Below are positions 55,704 to 64,000 of a DNA stretch of 64,000 bases, piece after piece. The notes under the pieces are model-generated. The model was not told the origin of the DNA. It was given only the letters and a program-made list of their open reading frames with translations, and made no database searches. Numbering within the stretch: the first letter of the stretch is position 1; each line of letters begins with the position of its first letter. This stretch comes from Pseudovirgaria hyperparasitica. Taxonomy: Eukaryota; Ascomycota; Dothideomycetes; Acrospermales; Acrospermaceae. Position numbers and translations under genes: made by a program. The stretch is from positions 447,074 to 511,073 of the forward strand of contig NW_022985550.1 of assembly GCF_010093815.1 (NCBI RefSeq), in the 5' to 3' direction.

Positions 55704-57780
55704 TTAATCACCCCCATTCTCCTGACCCCCGCTTTCCTTCCATGCGTGCGCCCTCTGCAGCAATTTGGACAGCTTCGCAGCACTCTCATCGTCGGCTGGG
55801 AATACGTAGTCCATGTATTCTTCGAACGAGTCGTCGTCCAGCTTTCTTCGCTTCTTGACTTTCCTAGGCATTTGTTTGTCAACACTCTCGATATCATCCG
55901 CTGATCCGTGGGTGGCCTCGAAAGATCTCCAAGCATTCAGGAGTGCAACACGCTACGTCAATGTCAGCATTGATATTATTCATATGGAAACGCGGATAAC
56001 ATACCTCTTCTTTGAGATCTTTCTCTTTCAAGCTCTTGTAAGCACGCTTGAAGACCGCTCTCGCCCGTGTCTTAGCCTCTTCGCTGACGGGGGCCTCCTC
56101 ATCTTCGTCTTCGTCACCCTCTGGAATGTTGATCTCAAAGTGCGCATAACTGATCCAGACCTTGACATGGTCTGTCTTCTCCAACAGCCGCTCATAAAGA
56201 TTTCTCGTCCTGTCGTACTCTCCTTCTTCCTCTTCAAAGTCGATATAAGCTTTCCATAGAAGCTCTGGCATGTCCAGTTGCTGCTGCTGTACAGCGAGCT
56301 CGAAAATCGCTCTTGTTCGATCAAGATCGTCCAGTCCGCGCTCTAGCTCCGCAAACTTGATCCATGATTGAGTGTTGGACGCATTCCACTCTATTTTCTT
56401 CTCGTAAAGCGTGCGACATCGGACGAACTCAAAGAGTTTCAGCTCCAGATCGATGTAACCCTGGAAAAGTTTATCTTTCGGACACATACCGATAGCCTGT
56501 CCAAGAGTCTTTCGCGCCACATGTAGAGCCCCCTGACGGACGTCGAAATGTGCCTTCAGGAGCCAGATCTTGGCAAAGGTGAAGTGCTTGTGTGGTATAA
56601 GCTTCAAGCATTCTTGGTAAATCTGCCGAGCCCGATCGATGTCTTCGTTGTCCATTTCCTCCCACAAGGCATAAAAGACCCATAGATATATATACCGTCT
56701 CCAATGTCTTTTCTCGTGTGTCGGTGGAACCTGGGCGATGGCACGTTCGTATACGTCGCGTACCCTATCGACATCCCCTGATGTCTCTTCGAGTCTTGCA
56801 TAGTCGAACCATGTATCATAATTTTTCGGGTTCTCCTTTACTTGTTCCTCGTACTGCACCCGTCTTTTGGATAAAATGACGTTTTCAACCCCCTCTTTAT
56901 CTCCGAACTGCTTCTCGAAAGTGGTATAAGCTTTATGTAGAGTGGCGGACCGTGACCGAGCCATGCGGTCAAGAGCATACTTGTAGATAGCTCTTGCGCG
57001 CTCATACTCCTTGAGCTTAGCTTCAAACCGGGCGTAAGCCATAAAGAGCTTCTCATCCATGAAGTCGTCCCCAAGAGTTTCGATGGCACTACCAAAAACT
57101 TCTCGTACATCTTCCACATCGCCGTTCTCTTCTTCAAATCGAGCCCATTTAATCCAGTTCTTCGGTTCCGGGTGTACAATGGTAAACCGCTCGAAGATTG
57201 TCCGCGCCCGATCCAATTCTCCATATCGCTTCTCTAATTTAATGTAGGCGCTCCATGCCGCCTCGTCCGGCTCCCAAGTCATCCACCGTTCGAAAACTTG
57301 ACGTACACCAGAGATGTTGCCCAAGGTTTCTTCCATGTACACATATTTATACCAAAGTTTGTCCACGCGAGGCAATATGGCGATGGCTCGGTCCAGAAGA
57401 TTTCGAGCATGGTTGATATTCCTCGTCTTCATCTCTGCCTCGATATACCGTATCCATAGCACTACAGATGTCGAGTCAACATCCAGTGCTCGCTCGAAGA
57501 TTGATCTGGCACGCTTATATTCTTTCTGTTCCAACTCCCATTGTGCATAGCGCATCCATTGGGTCATGTTGGTCCTACTGCGGCGAACATAGTTCTCGAA
57601 CTCCTGCCGCTTCCGACCTTGAAACTCATGGAGCTCTTCTAGATCTGCAAAGCGCTGGGTCGGCGCTTGTAGACCTGTATCTTGTCGGTCTACGGCTTCG
57701 CGAAGTAGCTGTTCTGCTGAAATCTGTATGGGCGCGGCGGCCTTGTTCTTGACCCTCGGGGGTCCGCGTGAAGTCTCCAT
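55704..57780 (-). CDS. CLF1: Pre-mRNA splicing factor Clf1/Syf3 (crooked-neck-like)
   Basis: Exons on the minus strand are 57780..56005 and 55952..55704, giving 674 aa, normal for the family. Almost the whole protein is HAT (half-TPR) repeats, each with a W-x2-Y...A-R-x-I-F-E-R pattern, for example [20 protein letters not shown], then [11 protein letters not shown]. The N-terminal block before the repeats has [18 protein letters not shown], a Clf1 hallmark. Intron 55953-56004 leads to [20 protein letters not shown], a final acidic region with [19 protein letters not shown]. It is a scaffold of the Prp19-associated (NTC) complex and is needed for spliceosome activation. Divergent from PRP31. 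Confidence 0.95.
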
Positions 57781-58156
57781 GATGGCTTGCGTTGCAGGTA
57801 AAAGATTGTGCGGTGGATATGTATATTATTGAGCGAACCGACTAAACAGAAGAGGACCGGGGGGAGCTTTCGAGAGGATCGCGCGGCCAACACGCATTGA
57901 GAGATGAGTCGTGCTCGGATTGAAGCTCCAGGCTGCTAGGAAGTTCTTCTGCACGCGTCGCGCACGGACCACTATTGGTAACGTTTGTCGTTCATCGTTT
58001 GTCGAATCACCTTGTCGCCGCAACAAGGAAGAGAGATCATCACAATCAACACCTTTCCATACACCCCTCGTCTCGCCGATAACTTTCCTTGATTTGCAGC
58101 TTTCTGGTGCAACGTGAGTGTGACAACTTTCAAGGCTTTCAGATTAACTGTTGACG
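57781..58156. promoter_or_regulatory. Bidirectional promoter, CLF1 / PRP31
   Basis: 376 bp separates the divergent starts of two spliceosome genes. CAACGTGAGTGTG...TTTCAG (58109-58141) upstream of ATG 58157 could be a 5' UTR intron of PRP31, but it is short. Confidence 0.6.
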
Positions 58157-59860
58157 ATGGCATCTTTGGAGGAACAGCTCCTCAATGATTTTGGAGATGT
58201 CTCTGGCTCGGAGGATGGGGCGGAAGAAGAGCTTGGGGATGAGGAGCAAGAGCTGAGGAATGAGATGGAAGTTGAAGGGGCCGGTACAGAACGAGAGGAC
58301 ATTGCAAATGGCGATAATGGTGCAAAAGCCTCCACGACCCCAGGCTCAAAAGATCTCCGCAATGCGAACACGCTCCTGCAGACTCTGCGTCCTGTACTAG
58401 ACGAGATTGATCGATACAGGAATAAGCCTAGTGAAAACTTCATTGGCTCACTAGAAGAGAACCCCGAATTTCGCCTACTCGGTCAAGCCAATACACATTC
58501 CACCTCCATCGACAATGAACTAGTTACGGTTCACAAATACATCAGGGACCACTACTCCGTGCGATTTCCTGAGCTCGAGACACTTGTCACCAATGCTATC
58601 GACTATTGCAAAACCGTGGCGATCATTGGCAACGGACCGATGAGCGAAATCAAAGCCATTGCTGCTTCGTCAGACAACCCGGTGGGCCAGCCGTTAACCA
58701 ACGTGCTCACAGGACCGTCTCTGATGGTAGTGTCTATCGAAGCTGCGACAACACAAGGACAGGAGCTGAGCGAGAAAGAGCTGGCACAGGTGCAGAGAGC
58801 CTGTGATATTGCTCTACAACTCGAGAAAGCCAAGGTTACACTTACAGACTATGTGCAGTCTCGATTAAGCATATTTGCTCCCAATCTTACTGCGCTCGTT
58901 GGTTCCTTAACAGCGGCTCAGTTGATGAACTATGCAGGTGGTCTCATTGGGCTCGCAAAAACGCCGTCTTGCAACCTCGCACCCCTCGGATCGAAAAAGC
59001 AGAGTGGCATGGGATTGGCTACGAATGTCGGTGTCAGACACCAGGGGTTTCTATACGAGTCTCCTATCATTCGAGATATCCCTACCGATCTAAAGAAACA
59101 GGCGATGCGCATGGTCTCAGCGAAGGTTGTCCTCGCCGCTCGAATAGATCAAGTCCACAGTAGCCCGGACGGAACTAGCGGACAGGAGCTAAAAGAGGAA
59201 TGTCTCCGAAAGCTAGAAAAACTTACGGAAGCACCTGCGAATAAGGGTGTACGGGCACTGCCCGCGCCTGACGACAAGCCATCCCGGAAGCGAGGTGGCA
59301 GGAGAGCGAGAAAGGCGAAGGAGGCTACTGCGCAGACGGAGCTTGCACGAGATCGTAACAGGATGGCCTTCGGAAAGGAAGAGCAAGAAGTGGGTTACGG
59401 CACTGGAGAGGGTACAGCAGGTTTGGGCATGGTTGGACAACGGAACGATGGTCGCATTCGGGCACCACAGATTGATCAACGCACAAAAGCGAAACTGAGC
59501 AAGAAAAATGCAGGGTGGGGAGGCCCTCCTACTGGAGGAATCGCATCTTCACTTCGCACGATGGGAGCTGGAGGGCAAAATCATGGACTGCGTACCAGCG
59601 GAGTTGGAGCTTCTGGTGCAGCAACATCTGGTACTGCCTCGACGATCGCATTCACTCCTGTACAAGGTCTGGAATTGGTTGACCCTAGGATCCGCGAGGA
59701 GATGAACAAGAAGCGCAAGGCAGACGAGGACCGCTGGTTCAAGGGAGGAACTTTCTCACAGATTGGGGGTACACAGACAGGGTCGAGCACCAAGGTCGAT
59801 GCCAGTGGCTTCAAGATACCATCTCTACCGCCTCGAAAGAGACAGGACACGAAGAACTGA
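58157..59860 (+). CDS. PRP31: U4/U6-U5 tri-snRNP protein Prp31
   Basis: A single exon from ATG 58157, 567 aa. An acidic N terminus (SEDGAEEELGDEEQEL) leads into the NOP domain: SSIDNELVTVHKYIRDHYS-like HSTSIDNELVTVHKYIRDHY, FPELETLVTNAIDYCKTV, IFAPNLTALVGSLTAAQLMN and AGGLIGLAKTPSCNLAPLGS, then TNVGVRHQGFLYESPIIRDI. The NOP domain binds the U4 snRNA 5' stem-loop together with Snu13. The C-terminal Prp31 domain has KRGGRRARKAKEA and AFGKEEQEVGYGTGEG, and RTKAKLSKKNAGWGG. Ends RKRQDTKN. It is needed to form the tri-snRNP. Confidence 0.96.
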   Translation: MASLEEQLLNDFGDVSGSEDGAEEELGDEEQELRNEMEVEGAGTEREDIANGDNGAKASTTPGSKDLRNANTLLQTLRPVLDEIDRYRNKPSENFIGSLEENPEFRLLGQANTHSTSIDNELVTVHKYIRDHYSVRFPELETLVTNAIDYCKTVAIIGNGPMSEIKAIAASSDNPVGQPLTNVLTGPSLMVVSIEAATTQGQELSEKELAQVQRACDIALQLEKAKVTLTDYVQSRLSIFAPNLTALVGSLTAAQLMNYAGGLIGLAKTPSCNLAPLGSKKQSGMGLATNVGVRHQGFLYESPIIRDIPTDLKKQAMRMVSAKVVLAARIDQVHSSPDGTSGQELKEECLRKLEKLTEAPANKGVRALPAPDDKPSRKRGGRRARKAKEATAQTELARDRNRMAFGKEEQEVGYGTGEGTAGLGMVGQRNDGRIRAPQIDQRTKAKLSKKNAGWGGPPTGGIASSLRTMGAGGQNHGLRTSGVGASGAATSGTASTIAFTPVQGLELVDPRIREEMNKKRKADEDRWFKGGTFSQIGGTQTGSSTKVDASGFKIPSLPPRKRQDTKN

Positions 59861-62781
59861 GTCGACGTGGTGACTTGTCTCGGACAAGTATTAGATTTCA
59901 TTTCAGGCGCGAGGCAGGGAGCGAGTGCAGCATTTCAGGCGTTAATAGTAGCATGCATGACCTAGAAGGAGAAGGACGGCGGTCCGACAAGCGGGATGGT
60001 GGACGTGGAGGCAGGCATTATGCGGCTACGGAAGCAGCGCAGCGCACGATTGCGTTACGACCACGCGAACGAACGCCTGAATCGCGTAAGCTTTTGATAG
60101 GGTGCCTGAAGTTGCCAACCACAACCTATGGTAGGACGAAGCAGGTGTGCAAAAGGCAGAAACGGGCGAAGTCACGTAGTAGTACAGTAGCGACAAAAAT
60201 AGCAGCACGATCGAGATATACTTTCTCGCCTGAAGCCGAAAGGCTGAAAGACAGCCAGCTCCAGAAGCGGTCGGTGACAAGACATGCATGCAAGAGAAGC
60301 GATGGCGTAAAAGGGTGTTGTGTAAAGTGTAAAAGTCTAGGTTTCGAGGATGACAAAGAAGGTTTTGTTATGAGGCGTTGCAATCCCGTGTATTCCATTG
60401 GAGGTCAGGCGTAAACCGACCAGCAGTCCTCGACTCGACTCGACATATGAAGATTGTACGGTTCACAGAATCGCGGATGCGGGGGAGAGGGCGGTGCCAT
60501 GGGACGGTACTGTGTAGTAAGTACAATCGGAGAATTGGGCAGCGGATCGAAGGAATATATTGGGGAGCTTTGTTCCATGTTTTGGCGGCTCCTCTTCGAT
60601 CCATCATCCATACACAGACGTCGGAGGATAGCTGGGTAAGGGGACAGTACAGGACTGTTTTCTTGGCGAGGGAGCATTCTGCAACGTGGATGTGGGGAAC
60701 AGTGTCAGGGTCTTTGAGTCTTGAGTCTTTGAGCCACGCAACGGCAGCGTAACCCTCCAACGTCGACCCTTGTAGCAAGAATCTATATGGAACAGGTAAT
60801 TGTATGGAAGCCTATTGCGGTGGTCTGGAAGGTTGCGGGATGTTATGATGACGATGATTAGAGTTTACGGACTTGAAGGGCTAAAGTGAGTATTATTGTT
60901 ACTGTATAAGAATACCTTTCATTGAGGCATAGGGGAGGGCGGGAAGAGTAGCCAATACCAGCTAAATCGTCAGCTTAAGGTTAAGGGGGGTTCTGGGGGT
61001 GTATGACGGTGATGGTGACGGCAACGGTGACGATGGGCGGGCGCGGGTGATGGCAAACAGCGCTATGTTTCACCGCTGGCACTCTCCTGGCTCTTCTGGC
61101 TCTCCTGGCTGGAGAAAGGCTGGCGACCCTTGCATGATAAAAAGCCACCACAGTCCCTGTTGATCCAGATAGTTTGGCTTAGACTGCAAGTGATAATGCA
61201 CCAATCCTTCCCCCTGTTGTGCCCGCAACACTAGGGCTACACTACACTAAACACTCTCTTACACTGTAACCTACAATGCCAACGGTCAACCCCCTTCCAC
61301 TGCATTATTCTTCAGTACTTATGCATGCCCAACTAACTACCATGCGATACATGCAGGGACTGCGGCACGTAAAGAGTAAGAAAGACGCTTCTCCAGCTGA
61401 CCTCACCGTGCGTTGGCTAATCGATGCCATGCCGTGCCTTGGGTCCCATCCGAGGAGGTAGGTCTGCAGCTCATGTCTGTGTTTGGGCCTTGGCTGGGCT
61501 CGTGAGCGAGAGATGAGCATGTTCACGCGCTGTGAATGGACATGTTGGATTGAAGTGTAAGGTAGCATAATGATTGTAATAATTAATGCCAGCCATTGCG
61601 AGGTTACAACAACAACACTTTGAATCCTGCACTGACTGCTGCTTCCTTTGACATTGCCCATGCTGTTCCTCCCCGTCCTACTTCATCTGCCTCCACTCCC
61701 CCGGTCCGAAGAGCGAACGCGCCAAAAAGCATCGTCTATATCACCAGTTCACTGTGATCAAACCGCAAAGTGTGAACTAAATAAGTGACGGCAACCACTT
61801 GAAACGCCCAAATCGCCAGGCCACTGTCACTCGCCTCCAGCGAATCGTGCGCTAGTATTGACTCCTGTAACTCGTGTGCCCTCTATCCCCTGGTCTAGCG
61901 TGCTTCTTCTGTGCATACTCACCCGTCCACCCGTCCACCCACCCACTCTCTCTCCTTCGCCTGCGCCCGCCCTGACTGCCCTTGGCTGCCCTGACTTTTT
62001 TGCCCTGACTTGTCCTGACTGGCTCTGACCGTCTACCTTGTCCCAATCCATCGCATCCCCGTCCTTACACTAATTACTACCTACTGTCACAACCTCCTGT
62101 CGAACCTCCTCGCCCTCTCTCTCTCTCTCACCCTGTCCATTCATCCTCACTCTCTCTTCGACCTCACCCGCCCTTCCGCCCTCAATTCCATTCCGCAACA
62201 CCTTCAATTCGACTCCCGCGCCGCTCATTATACCCCACCGTCGTTCTTTCGCTGGCAGGAAACAGGAAACAGGAAACAACCGTCCTTCTAATCGCTCAAC
62301 CCGAAATCGCTCCCTTTTGTCACTCTCGACTTGACGCGCGAAATACCTACTATCCACATTCGTCCTCCTCATACCCTTCGAATCATACCTCTCGTCGCCA
62401 TTTCATCCGATCCTTTTCGTCGGGAGATCCTTACCTACCCCAATTGTTATCTTCATTTCCTCCGACTCGAACGTTGACCCGATCGTGGTCGGAGAATTGC
62501 TTGACAGGGCACGGCCGATGTATGGTCGTGATATGAAATAGATGGACTTTTGATACGGCTGCCGGATCCTGAACCAGCCTGCACTCTACTGCACTACTTT
62601 CGCTGATACCCAGTCGATTTTCCTACCTCATACTCGAACATTTCTCTCCATCTATGATGTTCCATTCATGATACACAAGAGCTTGCCATCCCATTGAGAT
62701 ACTAAAGATCCATCTAGCGTATCACACTCACTCTTCAATCAAAGTGCGCCCTTTGTTGGAGGTGTGTTCTTACACCAGACC
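59861..62781. other. Gene-free region, 2.9 kb, with pyrimidine-rich 3' half
   Basis: Between the PRP31 stop and the start of the kelch-like gene. The frame at 59875-60414 starts without ATG and has no motif. From about 61860 to 62780 the plus strand is very pyrimidine-rich, consistent with a long promoter or 5' leader of the kelch-like gene. CTGGCTCT-type steps occur near 61080-61110 and an AGGAAAC triplet repeat near 62257-62278. Confidence 0.55.
62257..62278. repeat. Tandem repeat (AGGAAAC)3
   Basis: Three 7-bp units in direct succession. Confidence 0.8.
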
Positions 62782-64000
62782 ATGTCACTTCCGAAACCCC
62801 AGACAGAGCTCAAGGGCCAGTGCTCAGTGGTATACCAAAATACGTTGTTCGTCTATTCGCCTGATGCTTTCCAGTCGATAGAGCTGTCAGAAGGAGCAGC
62901 ATGGGCGTCTCTGGACAAGGGCACAAGCATCGCCGGAGCTCAATGTGTCAACGTTGTGTCTGCCGATAATCCTGACGCAGATGCGCTCTTCATAGTCGGA
63001 GGAAGGCCAATCGCAGAAGATATCATTACAGCATATCCCGGACTGCAGAGATACTCGTATAAGGATAAGAAGTGGGACTGGATACGGCCAGGAGATTGGG
63101 TCACCCAGAATCGACAGAACCATGGCGCCGCCTATCTGAACTCGACAAAGCAATTGCTAGTATACGCAGGCTCTCAGTCCGGCGATACTGGTCCATCCTC
63201 TGCCACCTTCCTAATATCTACGGAGCCTCCGTATGCGGTTTCGGCTACCAGCTCGTCTGCACCGCCCAGCGTGAATCCGATTCTTCTCCCTTGGAATGAT
63301 ACTACTACAATCGTCTTGGGCGGGAGTGAACAGAATAAAAATGTCTATACGTTCAGCTCTCCAGGTGGATGGCAAGAGCTTGGTGTCGATCTAGAGCAGG
63401 GTATCCACCAGGCGACTATGCAGACCACAGTCATTGCCGGTGACGATGGAAGCAAGGTGCTCGAAGTCTTTGATATGGGATCCACACCGAATGTTGTCAA
63501 ACGCGTCGTCCTGCTTGGCAAGGATGGCCAGGTCGCTCCTTTTGGACAAACAGTTGGCCCGCCACCGACAAGTCGGACGAAACGGCTAGATGTGAACAAT
63601 TGGCCGGAATACAACGCGACGTATGCGCCATCAACATCTCGTACCGGCTTTTCGGTTGCTTCTGCTCCGAATGGCTACGCGGTAATATCTGGCGGTAATG
63701 TTGATGATCCACTTTGCATCTTTGACCAACGACAGAATAGCTGGGTCAACGCGACTGCGCTATTTGCTGGTAGCCAAGTCATTGTTACTGGTGAACCTGA
63801 TCCGTCTACAACACCTACACCTTCTGCTATAGCAACTCCGACTTCGTCAGCCACCCCTTCGACGACTCCTGTAGTTGCGAGCGATGGCAAGGACCGAATG
63901 CTGACTGTACTTGGCGCCACTCTCGGCACTATCTTCGGAATCGCTGCTATTCTTCTCGTCATCCTGCTGCTGCTGCGATGGAAGCGACTGAAGAGGGAAC
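62782..64000 (+). CDS. Kelch-like single-pass membrane protein (3' partial)
   Basis: The frame is open from ATG 62782 to the end of the window (406 codons), with no stop and no needed intron. It has kelch-like patches: ADALFIVGGRPIAEDI, YPGLQRYSYKDKKWDWIRP, NHGAAYLNSTKQLLVYAGS, TTTIVLGGSEQNKNVYTF and GYAVISGGNVDDPLCIFDQR. Each has the GG and the later aromatic expected for propeller blades. A Ser/Thr/Pro stalk (about residues 337-370) leads to one membrane span (about 375-397: VLGATLGTIFGIAAILLVIL and following), then basic RWKRLKRE. There is no clear N-terminal signal peptide, although the layout implies an outside propeller and an inside tail. Family members are common in ascomycetes but their function is not known to me. 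Confidence 0.8.
   Translation, partial: MSLPKPQTELKGQCSVVYQNTLFVYSPDAFQSIELSEGAAWASLDKGTSIAGAQCVNVVSADNPDADALFIVGGRPIAEDIITAYPGLQRYSYKDKKWDWIRPGDWVTQNRQNHGAAYLNSTKQLLVYAGSQSGDTGPSSATFLISTEPPYAVSATSSSAPPSVNPILLPWNDTTTIVLGGSEQNKNVYTFSSPGGWQELGVDLEQGIHQATMQTTVIAGDDGSKVLEVFDMGSTPNVVKRVVLLGKDGQVAPFGQTVGPPPTSRTKRLDVNNWPEYNATYAPSTSRTGFSVASAPNGYAVISGGNVDDPLCIFDQRQNSWVNATALFAGSQVIVTGEPDPSTTPTPSAIATPTSSATPSTTPVVASDGKDRMLTVLGATLGTIFGIAAILLVILLLLRWKRLKRE

Noticed and set aside
59875-60414. 179-codon plus-strand frame after PRP31
   Set aside because: It does not begin with ATG, overlaps the expected 3' UTR, and has a random-looking Arg/Lys-rich composition with no motif.

Overview
The window comes from a filamentous ascomycete (Pezizomycotina; the mix of gene families points to Dothideomycetes). 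Coding genes carry short introns of about 45-90 nt with GTAAGT/GTACGT-type donors and TAG/CAG acceptors. Genes lie on both strands without operons, and there is about one gene per 2.6 kb. I see no tRNA, rRNA, CRISPR array or virus-like element, and no recognisable transposon. Exon coordinates below were worked out by hand from splice sites, reading frame and family conservation; all joined CDS lengths are multiples of three.

Layout, left to right. 1-20 kb: the end of a Cdc11/Nud1 septation-network scaffold (+); an AIM9-like mitochondrial phosphotransferase (-); a Pif1 DNA helicase (+); prefoldin subunit 5 (-); a 672/687-aa protein of unknown function (-); a disordered 365-aa protein (+); the head-to-head pair mitochondrial ribosomal protein uL23m (-) and RNase P/MRP subunit Rpp40 (+); and a Sir2/Hst1 sirtuin (-). 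20-30 kb: a gene-poor stretch, a small GPI-anchored surface protein (+), an aldo/keto reductase with two in-frame starts (+), and another gene-poor, microsatellite-rich stretch. 30-45 kb: the ER cargo receptor SURF4/Erv29 (-), a membrane-anchored unknown protein (-), a SNF5-domain chromatin remodeller subunit with a GATA-like finger (+), an acidic polyQ protein with a duplicated Asn/Thr motif (-), a secreted GPI-type sorbosone-dehydrogenase-like propeller (+), an F-box-like protein (+) and Sec13 (-). 45-64 kb: peroxin Pex20 (+, divergent from Sec13), a Zn2Cys6 transcription factor (-) with 3 kb of gene-free upstream DNA, a D-2-hydroxyacid dehydrogenase (-), the divergent spliceosome pair Clf1 (-)/Prp31 (+), and a kelch-like single-pass membrane protein (+) that runs off the right end.

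Most of the window is ordinary housekeeping content (septation, splicing, RNA processing, secretion, peroxisome import, chromatin). Secretory-pathway genes (SURF4, Sec13) and spliceosome genes (Clf1, Prp31) occur near one another, and three divergent pairs share short promoters. I found no convincing new multi-gene system. The most noteworthy points are the conserved-looking but unnamed 672/687-aa protein, the two stop-free 3n introns that could give isoforms, the ATG-only coding exon of SEC13, the zinc-ligand-like insertion in the Pif1 helicase, the duplicated motif in the 246-aa acidic protein, and the two unusually long gene-free upstream regions.
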